Counted from the first letter of the stretch, positions 7,768 through 15,810 are shown. The stretch: 64,000 nucleotides of DNA from Pedobacter alluvionis (GCF_003664035.1 NZ_RCCK01000013.1:372001-436000), one strand, 5' to 3'. Made by a program: numbers and translations. The notes: generated from the sequence alone by a model not told the origin.

Positions 7768-8622
7768 TTATGGTTTTCCTTTAATGAAATTATCAATTAC
7801 AGGCGCTAAATTGGCTGCTAAATCAGTTGGCCTTAATTCATATTTCTTAACCTTCATCGCTTTAAACCAATCTGCCCAGTATTGTTTAATGACATCTTCT
7901 TCGTAAGGGTTTTTAATGGAGGGATTGATGCCTAAAACAATAATTTCAAGTTCTTTTAAATTATAGGGGAAGGCAATAAAACCAAGATTGTTTTTCTTCA
8001 TGACGGCTTGGTAACTTGCAGCGTTGAGTTTTTTCGAACGGAGAAATTCCGGAGTAATATAAGAGCTTTTACCGCCATCCACGATAATGCTATTCGCATG
8101 ATACATGTAACCATCGGTTAGTATAACTAAAATATTCCGATGCCCGGGTTTAATGCAATAATCCTGAACATTGTTTTTGAAGAACTTCCAGATATCGGAG
8201 CCTATATAACGACCATATTTAATAGTATGCTGATAGATTTTTGAAGAGATCTGTGTGTACGTGTTATCTACGCTTAAAATGTCTTTTTTACTTGTTTTTG
8301 GATTAAAACTAACTTTTAACTGTTGACTCAGTTGATTGATATTCGGAATTTTAGGTATTGGATCAAAGAAAACCTGCATCTGATCATTCAAAAGCATCAT
8401 CTTTTTCTCTTTTACATGGTTTACAAAAGCTGTTTCTATCGATTTTATGTAGCCTAAATCTCTCTGATAAAGATCAGGATTCTTTTTAGGATCTATCCGA
8501 TCAGATAAATCCAGTAAAAAGCTAATATTGAGATTCTGTTGCGCTGGTTGGGCTTTACCCTCTTTAGCAAAAGCAGCTGTAATTAAGAGCGGTATTAATA
8601 TTTTTAGTAATGTTGACTTCAT
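7768..8622 (-). CDS. Exported von Willebrand factor A-like protein
   Basis: 284 residues with a cleavable signal peptide (1-24, ending near KAQP). The next segment, SFLLDLSDRID at about 34-44, is the first MIDAS strand of a vWA domain, but the usual D-x-S-x-S reads D-L-S-D-R, so the last serine is replaced. A second metal-site strand is present as ILVILTDG near 170. The last third is helical. vWA domains bind divalent metal and partner proteins. The gene is 11 bp downstream of a coiled-coil membrane protein gene on the same strand, so the two likely work together at the envelope. Ter-type systems often include vWA proteins, but this gene lies 3.6 kb from the TerD operon and on the other strand. 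Confidence 0.82.
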   Translation of the reverse strand: MKSTLLKILIPLLITAAFAKEGKAQPAQQNLNISFLLDLSDRIDPKKNPDLYQRDLGYIKSIETAFVNHVKEKKMMLLNDQMQVFFDPIPKIPNINQLSQQLKVSFNPKTSKKDILSVDNTYTQISSKIYQHTIKYGRYIGSDIWKFFKNNVQDYCIKPGHRNILVILTDGYMYHANSIIVDGGKSSYITPEFLRSKKLNAASYQAVMKKNNLGFIAFPYNLKELEIIVLGINPSIKNPYEEDVIKQYWADWFKAMKVKKYELRPTDLAANLAPVIDNFIKGKP

Positions 8623-8633
8623 GATGCCAGGGG

Positions 8634-9962
8634 TTATAAAGTAGTGACGTAAACAGAATTTTGCGAATCTTCGCTGGCCCCTACACTTTTAAGATTTTCG
8701 TTGTAGCAGGCAATACATTCAGTTTGAAGAACAATTTTTTCATGCATTGAAATATGGAGCTTTTCACTCACGAACGTAATCCAGCCTTTCATATACTCGG
8801 AAGCATAAAGCACATACTCCTTGGTGGGAATAATTACGGCATCGATTATCCGTTGTAGTGTAATAATACGTCCCTGTGCCTCCAGCGAACTTTTCTTAAT
8901 GTCGCTAAGTTCTTCTGTCAATTTTGCTTTCTGGATTTCAATGTCGCTTATCCTATCCTGATGGATCTGGATGTCTTTTTTTCTCCGCAGCTGTTCGTGT
9001 TTGATTTTGTCTTTCTCCTGATGTTCTTTCATGATAAAATCGAACACTACTCCCCAGATAAGGTACACCACAAAACCGGCAAAAATGATTCCCCAGAACT
9101 GGATTTTGCCAAAGGCAATAGGGATATTAAATTCAGGTGTATCAAATGTTTTAGTTAACTCGTAAATCTTTTCCTCTATCTGGTAAGCCAAAATGGCATC
9201 GAAAACAAAGGTGGTAAGCAATAACAGACCGATTTTAATATAATTCCAAATGCTTTTAAACTCTCCGAACATGTGGATTAAATAACCCAGTCCTAAAAAC
9301 ACAAAAGGGATAAAGGTGACAAAAGCACCTTCCAGCGATCCATCATGCCAGGCCTTTTCAAAAGCTTTCGAATCAAGCACATTCATAATGATGGTGCTAT
9401 TGGCATCAAAGGGTTTAAAAAAGGCAGAATAAGAGGTAGAAATGTAAAAGGTAAATAAATACAGGCTTAAAGGCATGAGGATGATTAAACCGATCCAGAA
9501 CTTACTTGAAGCACCTTTTGAAGCACTAATGTGGTATTTTTCAGGATTCCGGGGCAGGTCGTTGATTTCGAATTTTAGTTCTTCGATATTATCTTTTACC
9601 GCCCTGATATCGGTTTCTACCTTGTTAATCTGCTGTTCTTTACCTTCTTTGCTGATGACCAGTGTTTTGATTTCGGTTTCTTTAGTTTTCTGCTCGTTGA
9701 TATAGGGCTCTTTCGCCAGTTGCTGTTTTTCTACCAGTTCTTTTTCTTCGTTTTGAAACCTGGCGTAAATGGCGTTTAAACAGATCGAAAGTGCCAGTGG
9801 GCTACCACTGTTTCGCGATCCGTCTCTGAAACCTGCTTCGTGGTAAGTTCTTTTTCTTACTTCCTCGGTTTCTTCGGTAACAGGCTCCCTGATCTCCACA
9901 TTTTCATCCTGAGGCGGATCGGCTGTTTTTGGGTTAAAAAATTCTTCTATTTGGGCAATCAT
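8634..9962 (-). CDS. Coiled-coil membrane protein of unknown function
   Basis: 442 residues. An acidic N-terminus (1-35) is followed by a long charged coiled coil at about 70-135, four membrane helices at about 155-175, 212-232, 241-260 and 287-309, and a second coiled coil at about 312-375. A soluble C-terminus holds two cysteines (ECIAC). No enzymatic motif is seen. The TM/coil architecture recalls DUF4407-type proteins such as the one at 38330, but I see no clear sequence match. It is the middle gene of a minus-strand group with a small membrane protein upstream and the vWA protein downstream. A mechanosensory or scaffold role would be speculation. Confidence 0.75.
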   Translation of the reverse strand: MIAQIEEFFNPKTADPPQDENVEIREPVTEETEEVRKRTYHEAGFRDGSRNSGSPLALSICLNAIYARFQNEEKELVEKQQLAKEPYINEQKTKETEIKTLVISKEGKEQQINKVETDIRAVKDNIEELKFEINDLPRNPEKYHISASKGASSKFWIGLIILMPLSLYLFTFYISTSYSAFFKPFDANSTIIMNVLDSKAFEKAWHDGSLEGAFVTFIPFVFLGLGYLIHMFGEFKSIWNYIKIGLLLLTTFVFDAILAYQIEEKIYELTKTFDTPEFNIPIAFGKIQFWGIIFAGFVVYLIWGVVFDFIMKEHQEKDKIKHEQLRRKKDIQIHQDRISDIEIQKAKLTEELSDIKKSSLEAQGRIITLQRIIDAVIIPTKEYVLYASEYMKGWITFVSEKLHISMHEKIVLQTECIACYNENLKSVGASEDSQNSVYVTTL

Positions 9963-9994
9963 AACATTAAGTTTTAGTTTGATTTATGATGTGA

Positions 9995-10402
9995 TTATTG
10001 TATTTCTTTTTTTGCCGAAACAATCCGGTCTCTGGAGTATGTTTTTTGAACGGGTAAAATTTCAGTGGCTTTTTCTTCTTGTTTTGCAGGTTCACTTTTC
10101 TTATAAAAGGCAATGATTAAAAACAGGAGTCCGGTGATGATATCAAGTGGGATCCAGATGCTTTTCCGATGCAGGTAAATGGGGAATAGAGGATTAAACA
10201 GAATCAACACAAGCACGAAAACAATTGCCAAAGCATAGTTTTTTTGTTTGATCCAACTGTAAATGAGTAATCCCGCTCCCAATGAAACAATGGTTCTTAA
10301 AAAGGTATAAAATTCAATGGGCAACTTCAATATTGCTACAAAACAGCAGATTGAGCAAACGATCAGGAATGATTTCATTGATGAAAAAGAATAGGAATTC
10401 AA
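9995..10402 (-). CDS. Small integral membrane protein
   Basis: 135 residues with hydrophobic segments near 10-25, 33-48, 54-71 and 83-100, then a basic, glutamate-rich cytoplasmic tail (KKSEPAKQEEK onward). The repeated short helices and IYLHRKSIWIPLDIITG resemble small DUF6804-like proteins in Bacteroidetes, but that comparison is tentative. The gene lies 32 bp upstream of the coiled-coil membrane protein gene on the same strand, so it probably opens that three-gene group. Confidence 0.65.
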   Translation of the reverse strand: MNSYSFSSMKSFLIVCSICCFVAILKLPIEFYTFLRTIVSLGAGLLIYSWIKQKNYALAIVFVLVLILFNPLFPIYLHRKSIWIPLDIITGLLFLIIAFYKKSEPAKQEEKATEILPVQKTYSRDRIVSAKKEIQ

Positions 10403-10421
10403 TTAATTTAGAGACTAAATC

Positions 10422-10709
10422 TTAGCTGCAGGAGAAAAATCTAACTGCAATCTCATTTTCTTGAAGCAATTGACCATCGGGTAATATCATCATCTTACTC
10501 CCATCGATATGATTTTCGAAAATATGATACCCATTTCTACAGTTTTCATATCGATACTTTAATGCATTAAATCCTTTGAGCAGGCCTTCTTCTTTGGTAA
10601 CCTGATAAACATGCTTAGAGCAACTTAATCTGAAAATGCATTTACGCCTTTTATCTTTAGCGAATACTGCCCAGTAAATTTTTATGATCGAGAGTAAAAT
10701 TATTTTCAT
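10422..10709 (-). CDS. YidD-like membrane protein insertion factor homologue (divergent)
   Basis: 95 residues. An amphipathic N-terminal helix with a cysteine in KCIFRLSCS matches the YidD signature C-x-F-x-P-S-C-S, with Leu in place of the usual Pro. The KEEGLLKGFNALKYRYENCRNGY stretch corresponds to the family's G-x-x-K-G...R-x-x-R-C region. YidD proteins assist the insertase YidC at the inner membrane, and the canonical copy lies beside rnpA/yidC. This one is alone among small membrane genes, so it is probably a specialised paralogue. It overlaps the next upstream gene by 4 bp. Confidence 0.7.
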   Translation of the reverse strand: MKIILLSIIKIYWAVFAKDKRRKCIFRLSCSKHVYQVTKEEGLLKGFNALKYRYENCRNGYHIFENHIDGSKMMILPDGQLLQENEIAVRFFSCS

Positions 10710-10945
10710 ATTACTCCTTTGCTGAAAACAACCATTTGATAAGAAGCTAAATAACCAGGTTTGCTACCTAAGCCAAAACACCCTGGATCAGGCTGCACAT
10801 AGGTTGAAACACTTTCCAATCTGATATATTCCCAGCCTTGATTAGTAAATTGCTTGATTAGATTTTCTAATTGAATAGCAACCGCAGCTGTAGTCTCATT
10901 TTTTTGATTCAATGTTGCGGTGAATGGCACTACTTTATATTCCAT
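10706..10945 (-). CDS. Small DUF4177-like protein
   Basis: 79 residues. The opening MEYKVVPF, the helix ending IKQFTNQGWEYIRLESV and the final strand YQMVVFSKG follow the beta-alpha-beta plan of DUF4177-like proteins, in which a GWE motif follows the helix. A central loop holds GCFGLGSKPGY. It shares 4 bp with the YidD-like gene (stop/start overlap), so the two form a translationally coupled pair. Function unknown. Confidence 0.7.
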   Translation of the reverse strand: MEYKVVPFTATLNQKNETTAAVAIQLENLIKQFTNQGWEYIRLESVSTYVQPDPGCFGLGSKPGYLASYQMVVFSKGVI

Positions 10946-11094
10946 GATAAGTTTGTTTTTAAGTTATACTTCAAAAGTATACAAGCATAAGCCCCAAACC
11001 TTACGGAAAACCGTAAAAAGACAAAGTATTTAAGAAAATTTACATGCTGATTTTCAGTTGATTATGTGTTTTTACGGGCGATATAAACACTAAA

Positions 11095-11138
11095 GAAGGA
11101 TTGCCCCATCTTCTTAAACGAACATGAAACAATCCTTC
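11095..11138 (-). terminator. Likely rho-independent terminator
   Basis: GAAGGATTG (11095-11103) pairs with CAATCCTTC (11130-11138) across a 26-nt loop. On the minus strand the stem is followed by a T-rich stretch. It lies 32 bp past the stop of the frameshifted small gene on that strand. Confidence 0.5.
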
Positions 11139-11169
11139 AGTTTTTAAGCACTTAAAAGCTATATTAGTT

Positions 11170-11375
11170 TTAAGTTGTGTGGCAGTCTATAGAACATGTT
11201 CTGCAACCGTTTGATTTGCTGTAAGTTTTTTTCGCTTCGGTTACCGCGGCTTTACATGAAGAAAATTCGCCCAAATATTTTCTGTTATCACTGGAAGGTA
11301 AGTAAGTACAATTTTCATCATGAACTTCATGATCGCCGTTACTTTGGGCATTTTTGTTTACATAATAATTTTCAT
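11170..11375 (-). pseudogene. Small Cys/His protein gene with an early one-base frameshift
   Basis: From 11365 down to the TAA at 11170-11172 the minus strand reads an uninterrupted 65-codon frame: NAQSNGDHEVHDENC, then YLGEFSSCKAAVTEAKK, then NGCRTCSIDCHTT. This closely resembles a small Bacteroidetes family that I recall as starting MK-YYVNKNAQ. No start codon exists in this frame, because a TAA lies just before GAT. An ATG at 11375 exists but reads MKIIM-stop. One extra A in the AAAA run after that ATG would give MKNYYVNKNAQ and join both parts into 68 residues. So the gene is either a fresh pseudogene, a phase-variable homopolymer or a sequence error. Confidence 0.75.
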
Positions 11376-11715
11376 CTTAAATTATTTTAGACTATAAAAC
11401 TATCGTAGCAAGAAACCTTTTCCCAAAGGGAAACCGTAAAGCAAAATTTATAAGTTTCTTTTCTATCAGATTTCTCCACTCCGCTCGAAATGACGATGAG
11501 CGGTGAGGGTTTCGCAAGCTTAAATGATCTTATATTTCTTATATGGTTGAAAATAAAGAATGTGCTGGATGTTAATCGTTATAAAAGATCCTTCGACTCC
11601 CCTCACGATGACAAATAGAGAAGGATTTTATGCGTTTAAATTAGAGATTGCCCTGCCTGCTCCCAACACAAACGATAGAGCAATCCCTGCATTTTTTTGA
11701 GTATTGAGCGGGTAA
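11376..11715. other. Intergenic region with repeat fragments
   Basis: No gene is seen. It holds a partial copy (about 11468-11497) of the AGATTTCTCC...CTCGAAATGACG dispersed repeat found elsewhere in the window. A second diverged part follows near 11588-11612, and a region with GATTGCCC and GAGCAATC half-sites lies at about 11645-11690. Confidence 0.5.
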
Positions 11716-12780
11716 TTAATAATTTTCTATGGTTTGATGCAATTGAGCCCTGTAATCGTAAAGTTCATCAAGGTTAAACAACTGTTTTTTCTCTCCGGCA
11801 TCTTTGCCGTTCTGAAAAGTTTCGAGGTATTTATTCGCGGTATTAAAGTAGAACCTGCAGATGGGTTTCCGGTTATTGTCATCCAGTAATACGCCAAAGT
11901 AAGATTGGGTATCGCGGGATGCAATGCGTGTCGAAGGTATCTTCTCGCGCAAAATGGCCTTTACAATCTGGAAAGCTTCCAGTTCCTCTTCGGTTGTTAC
12001 AATTTTTGATGTACCAGGATCTTCTATAACGGGAATTGCCTTACCGTCTTCCTTTTTCTCAATTTTCTCATTGATATTTAGCGCCGATTTTAAACGGTCG
12101 CTGATTGATTCGTTGATGGAAATAGCCAATGCCTTTTTGGTATATTCTTTAAAGGCGATCATCCGGTTTGCCGTTAAGGGTTTATCGAAAAAACGGTTCA
12201 CCAGTAATTTTACCATTTCATCAGAAGGGGTGTCTATTTCTTTTTCAAATTCCTTTCTGATGGCCTTGATGTATTTTAAACCTTCGGCCGAATCGAGAAT
12301 GGTTTCTAAATTGTATTCGTTTTTGGTAAAACTTTCCAGGATTTTTAGCGCATTATCTTTCAGGTCTTCAATATCGATGGTTAAGAATGGTTTCTCATCC
12401 ATAATATTCGGTTTTTCTAAATCGGCGTAAAAATTGTAGACCGTACCGTTGGTTAATACACCAAAACGCGCTTTCGAAACATGGTAATAGCGGTGCAATT
12501 GAGAGTTGTGTGCATCGGCACTTTCTTTCCAGTGTTTGCATTCGAAAATGAGGATAGGCTCATTGTTTTTGCGAATCACGTAATCTACCTTTTCGCCTTT
12601 TTTAGTGCCGATATCGCAAATGTGTTCGGGGATCACTTCTGTGGGGTTAAAAATATCGTAACCTAGAATTTGAATAAAGGGCATTACAAATGCATTTTTC
12701 GTAGCCTCTTCGGTATTGATCTGATCTTTTAATCCGACCACACGCTGATGAAGTTGTTCTAATTTAAGCTTAAGGTCCAT
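11716..12780 (-). CDS. Orphan type I restriction HsdR_N-like nuclease-domain protein
   Basis: 354 residues. The N-terminal part carries a PD-(D/E)XK nuclease core of the HsdR_N type: an early Glu in NTEEATKNAFVMPFI, the metal-binding Asp in KVDYVI near 85 and E-x-K in LIFECKHW near 97. FGVLTNGTVYNFY continues the family pattern. The helicase domains of a true HsdR are missing and no HsdM or HsdS lies nearby, so this is one of the stand-alone versions common in Bacteroidetes. The C-terminal 150 residues are charged and end in a beta-rich segment (FQIVKAILREK and IASRDTQSYFGVLLDDN) shared by this subgroup. DNA cleavage is likely; the biological target is unknown. Confidence 0.85.
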   Translation of the reverse strand: MDLKLKLEQLHQRVVGLKDQINTEEATKNAFVMPFIQILGYDIFNPTEVIPEHICDIGTKKGEKVDYVIRKNNEPILIFECKHWKESADAHNSQLHRYYHVSKARFGVLTNGTVYNFYADLEKPNIMDEKPFLTIDIEDLKDNALKILESFTKNEYNLETILDSAEGLKYIKAIRKEFEKEIDTPSDEMVKLLVNRFFDKPLTANRMIAFKEYTKKALAISINESISDRLKSALNINEKIEKKEDGKAIPVIEDPGTSKIVTTEEELEAFQIVKAILREKIPSTRIASRDTQSYFGVLLDDNNRKPICRFYFNTANKYLETFQNGKDAGEKKQLFNLDELYDYRAQLHQTIENY

Positions 12781-12843
12781 TTGATTTGGCTTTTGAGTTA
12801 TTGATCAAGTATCGGTATAAATAATATAATTCTGTTAAAAAAA

Positions 12844-13509
12844 TTAGATAATGCCGGAATCTTTGCAGTACGCGACCAGTTGCTCATTTTTGGAGAAGCC
12901 AAGTACCTCTTTCATGAGATTAAGGCGTTTTTCGATACTGCTCAGGCCTGAGGGTTTGATGTTGTTCTCTTGTAGATAGTAGGGAATGTTTTTTTGTGGT
13001 ATCCCTTCTACCAGTTGGGAGATGATTGCAATATCAAGGTCGGTAAAATCGTGAGAATTATTTTCTTTTCTGGCCTGTTTTAAATCAGGCGAAAGATATT
13101 TTTTATGGTTATGGATAGCAGATATGGCGAGGCGTAAGTACTGCCCATCGTGGCGGGCTTTGCGCACATACCCGTCAATATACATTTCTTTAAATAACAT
13201 GTCGATAACCGCCGGCCTGTTTTCTCCGGAAAATACCAGGGTTTTTAAATTGGGTTGCACCTCTTTTGCCGCTTTGATGAGTTCGGCACCTCCTTCGATT
13301 TTTTGCGGGTTATGATCTTCTTCGAAATAGAGATCGGTGATTAACAGATCATAAGGTCGACCTTCTCTAACGGCATTTTTTATCCACGTAAGTGCATCGT
13401 CGCAATAATATACATATTCGGGTTTTTCGACACCCATTTCGGCCAATGTTTTTTGCAGGGAAATATTCTGTGTTTCTTGATCTTCGGCAATAAGTATTCT
13501 TTTAAACAT
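12844..13509 (-). CDS. Response regulator with C-terminal helical output domain
   Basis: 221 residues. The receiver domain (1-130) has acidic AEDQE near 8-12, the phosphoacceptor Asp in LLITDLYFEE near 57, Ser in LVFSGEN and Lys in YVRKARHDG near 117. The remainder reads like a NarL/LuxR-type helix-turn-helix: FTDLDIAIISQLVEGIPQKNI followed by SSIEKRLNLMKEVLGFSKNEQLVAYCKDSGII. It is 11 bp downstream of the TPR histidine kinase gene on the same strand and is very probably its partner. Confidence 0.9.
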   Translation of the reverse strand: MFKRILIAEDQETQNISLQKTLAEMGVEKPEYVYYCDDALTWIKNAVREGRPYDLLITDLYFEEDHNPQKIEGGAELIKAAKEVQPNLKTLVFSGENRPAVIDMLFKEMYIDGYVRKARHDGQYLRLAISAIHNHKKYLSPDLKQARKENNSHDFTDLDIAIISQLVEGIPQKNIPYYLQENNIKPSGLSSIEKRLNLMKEVLGFSKNEQLVAYCKDSGII

Positions 13510-13520
13510 ATTTAATACAA

Positions 13521-15182
13521 TTAGGAAACCGGAAAAGAGATTTGGATTTTAAGCCCCTTTTCAACTTTGGTATCAAAGGTAATTGTACCACCAATTGCAT
13601 CAATACGGGTTCCCGTATTTGTTAAGCCATTTTTAGGTTGTGGCTTACCTGCAATGCCAATACCGTTGTCGGTATAATAAATGTTTATTTTTTGCTGTAC
13701 CTGCTCAAATTTAATCACCACATCGCTTGCCTGACTGTGTTTGCCCATATTTACCATCAGCTCCTGAAGGACGTGTTCTATTTCATCTTTGGCCTGTTCG
13801 GAAACTTTTTCCCATAACGGGGCCGAATTCCCGACGAGTATTACCCTCGTATTTTCTGAAGCGAATGATTTTAATGTCTCAGATATTTTTTCGTTAAAAG
13901 GCTGATTTTTCAATCTAGGCCTTTCGTAAGAGATATCACGCGATTGCTCGTAAAGTTCCTCTATTTCGTTAACAATAGGATTGTCTTTTAGGGTTTCCTG
14001 ATTATCAAGTTTGTTCATAATCCTGTACAATCCGTTGGCCACAACATCATGTACTTTTTGGGAGGTTTTAAGCTTATTATCGCGGATGGTGTTCTGAGCT
14101 TCGAGTTCTAATCGTTGTTTTCTTTTTTTATACCAAAGGGTACCAACAAGACTTAATAAAACAATACCGAAGATGAGTATGATGATCTGATACCTTTTGC
14201 CTTCGTTGTCTTTTTGCAGCACGAGATTATCCGCTTTACTTTTTTCTGTATCGTAACGGATCAGTGCGAATTGGTTTTTGGCAGCACTACGTGCAGTTTG
14301 AACACTATCGTTTAGTTTTTCGTAAACATTGAAAAAATGTTTTGTTTCTTTGGGTGGACTTAGTTTTATGAGTTTCTGTAAGGCTTCTATTTGATTGTCG
14401 GGGCTTTTTATCTTCTGTGCGATACGATACATCTGGGTAGCATAAAAAAGAGCTGAGTCTGGATTGCTTTTTAGGTAATAATCTGCAAGATGTGAGTAGC
14501 TTGAGTTTTGACCCCAGGTATCATTTTCTCTTTTTCTAATCCGTAATGCTTCCAATAGCTCTGGTACAGCATCATATTTTTTATTTTGTTCCCATTTAGC
14601 CGATGCCAAATTGGTTAATGTCATAGCATAAATTTCTGGGTTAATGATTTTTTGCTGTAAAACCTGCTGAAAAATTTCAAATGACTTTGCATATTCTTTT
14701 TTGTTTTTATACGCATTCGCAATATTGTTCTTAGTTGGTAATGTAGAAGCACTATCCGGAGCATATTTTAAAGACAGACTATAATATTTAATAGCCTGAT
14801 CGTAATTTTTCAGATAAAAAGATGCTAGTGCAAGTTCATGTAGATTCGACTCTAAATACGCAAATTGCTTTTTCTCTTTTACATTAAAATAATGTAAAGC
14901 TTCTAATGAAAATTCCTGACCACCGAAATAATCTCCTCTATCAATAGAAATCATAGTCATATTCACCAGGCATTTTGCAATACCTAAACTATCTTTTTGT
15001 TGCGAAAAGAGATCTTTCGCCTTGCTAAAATATCGAAAGGCACTATCAGAAATTTTCTTTTCTCTGAACTCAAATGCACGATCGTAGTAGGAATTAATTT
15101 CTTCCTTTTTTTTTGCTTCCTTATTTTGTGAACAGGAAAAGAGCAGTAATAGTGAGAAGAGCGTAAAATGATAGTATTTCAA
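13521..15182 (-). CDS. TPR-containing lipoprotein sensor histidine kinase
   Basis: 553 residues from a TTG at 15182, preferred over an ATG at 15254 because it places a typical lipoprotein signal (FTLFSLLLLFSC) at the start. Tetratricopeptide repeats fill about 25-290 (SAFRYFSKAKDLF, DQAIKYYSLSLKYAP, AKSFEIFQQVL). One membrane helix lies at about 327-346. The cytoplasmic part has a coiled stretch, a HisKA_3-like helix with the probable phosphoacceptor His in KVHDVVANGLY, and a NarX/DegS-type ATPase with the N box ELMVNMGKHS and DNGIGI. Such TPR kinases are frequent in Bacteroidetes, where the periplasmic TPRs sense an unknown partner. The response regulator gene follows 11 bp downstream. A small secreted peptide gene lies upstream, past a terminator. 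Confidence 0.9.
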   Translation of the reverse strand: MKYYHFTLFSLLLLFSCSQNKEAKKKEEINSYYDRAFEFREKKISDSAFRYFSKAKDLFSQQKDSLGIAKCLVNMTMISIDRGDYFGGQEFSLEALHYFNVKEKKQFAYLESNLHELALASFYLKNYDQAIKYYSLSLKYAPDSASTLPTKNNIANAYKNKKEYAKSFEIFQQVLQQKIINPEIYAMTLTNLASAKWEQNKKYDAVPELLEALRIRKRENDTWGQNSSYSHLADYYLKSNPDSALFYATQMYRIAQKIKSPDNQIEALQKLIKLSPPKETKHFFNVYEKLNDSVQTARSAAKNQFALIRYDTEKSKADNLVLQKDNEGKRYQIIILIFGIVLLSLVGTLWYKKRKQRLELEAQNTIRDNKLKTSQKVHDVVANGLYRIMNKLDNQETLKDNPIVNEIEELYEQSRDISYERPRLKNQPFNEKISETLKSFASENTRVILVGNSAPLWEKVSEQAKDEIEHVLQELMVNMGKHSQASDVVIKFEQVQQKINIYYTDNGIGIAGKPQPKNGLTNTGTRIDAIGGTITFDTKVEKGLKIQISFPVS

Positions 15183-15271
15183 TGTTATTGAGTTTTTATC
15201 TAAATTATGAAAATAATCGTAGTTATTCTGGCCTAAAATACCTATTAAAATCATAAAAGCTTAAAAAAGAT

Positions 15272-15297
15272 AAAGGGCGACATTATTGTCGCCCTTT
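15272..15297 (-). terminator. Rho-independent terminator
   Basis: A perfect 11-bp stem AAAGGGCGACA/TGTCGCCCTTT with a TTAT loop. On the minus strand it is followed by TATCTTTTTT. It ends the transcript of the small peptide gene at 15307-15462 and separates it from the kinase gene. Confidence 0.85.
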
Positions 15298-15306
15298 ATT
15301 ACTTAT

Positions 15307-15462
15307 TTAATCTCCAATTTTTGGAGGAGGCAAGTGGCCATTGTCACCGCCGGTATCACCTGCAGTAGTTACTGTTGTACCTCCGTTATGGTTGCAATTG
15401 TTATTTGTATTTGCAGGCGTTGCCAATCCCAATAGGATCGCAATAAAAAAATGTAAAAACAT
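15307..15462 (-). CDS. Small secreted peptide (51 residues)
   Basis: An ATG at 15462 opens a 51-residue frame ending in a TAA at 15307-15309. Residues 1-17 (MFLHFFIAILLGLATPA) form a clear signal peptide. The mature part is low in complexity: Asn-rich (NTNNNCNHNGG), then Thr/Gly-rich, ending in PPPKIGD with a single cysteine. It has its own terminator 10 bp after the stop and lies upstream of the TPR-kinase gene on the same strand. A peptide sensed by the kinase is an attractive but untested idea. Length is the main reason for caution; the signal peptide and terminator are the reasons to believe it. Confidence 0.62.
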   Translation of the reverse strand: MFLHFFIAILLGLATPANTNNNCNHNGGTTVTTAGDTGGDNGHLPPPKIGD

Positions 15463-15480
15463 CTTGTCAAAAATTAAAGA

Positions 15481-15640
15481 ATTGAAATACTAGGGAGAGT
15501 ATCCGCGACCGCTCGCGGACCTTTCTCCGGGTTGTAAATCAGAAGGCCTTCTGAAATTTTTGGGAAGTGGTGAGTATCTGTCGCGGGAGCCAATAACTGC
15601 TTCCCAAACCGGCTAATAACGACCGCGATTTCTACTCGTT
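15481..15640. other. Highly structured intergenic element
   Basis: Several strong foldable elements are packed in 160 bp: the hairpin TCCGCGA-CCGC-TCGCGGA (15502-15519); a perfect 16-bp palindrome TCAGAAGGCCTTCTGA (15539-15554); TTTGGGAAG (15559-15567) pairing with CTTCCCAAA (15600-15608); and a possible alternative pairing of CCGCGAC (15503-15509) with GTCGCGG (15580-15586). GAGTATC is repeated at 15497 and 15572. No frame spans it. It lies upstream of the secreted peptide gene (-) and upstream of the 15842 gene (+), so it could be a structured leader, a small RNA or a mobile-repeat relic. Confidence 0.6.
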
Positions 15641-15737
15641 TTTAACATTTAGTTCTTGCTAGGATTGTCGTTTGAATCGTTGCTTGAATTAATTGTTGGG
15701 ACAAATATCCAAGCTTCAAATCGCTAGTTTTCAGATA

Positions 15738-15810
15738 ATTCCAAAGATTCTGAAGAATTCTTTTTAAATTCCAAAGAATTCCGGAAACCCGTAAGGATTC
15801 CAAAAATTCC
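15738..15810. repeat. Phased ATTC(C/T) motif array, about 10-bp spacing
   Basis: ATTCC or ATTCT begins at 15738, 15747, 15757, 15768, 15778, 15797 and 15806, with spacings of 9, 10, 11, 10, 19 and 9, so about one per helical turn with one slot empty. Five of the seven are ATTCC. The array ends 32 bp before the start of the two-TM protein gene at 15842 and could be its operator. AT-richness makes a chance contribution possible. Confidence 0.5.

Noticed and set aside
11196..11390. 64-residue plus-strand frame
   Set aside because: It is the antisense shadow of the frameshifted Cys/His gene on the minus strand, which has clear conserved motifs.
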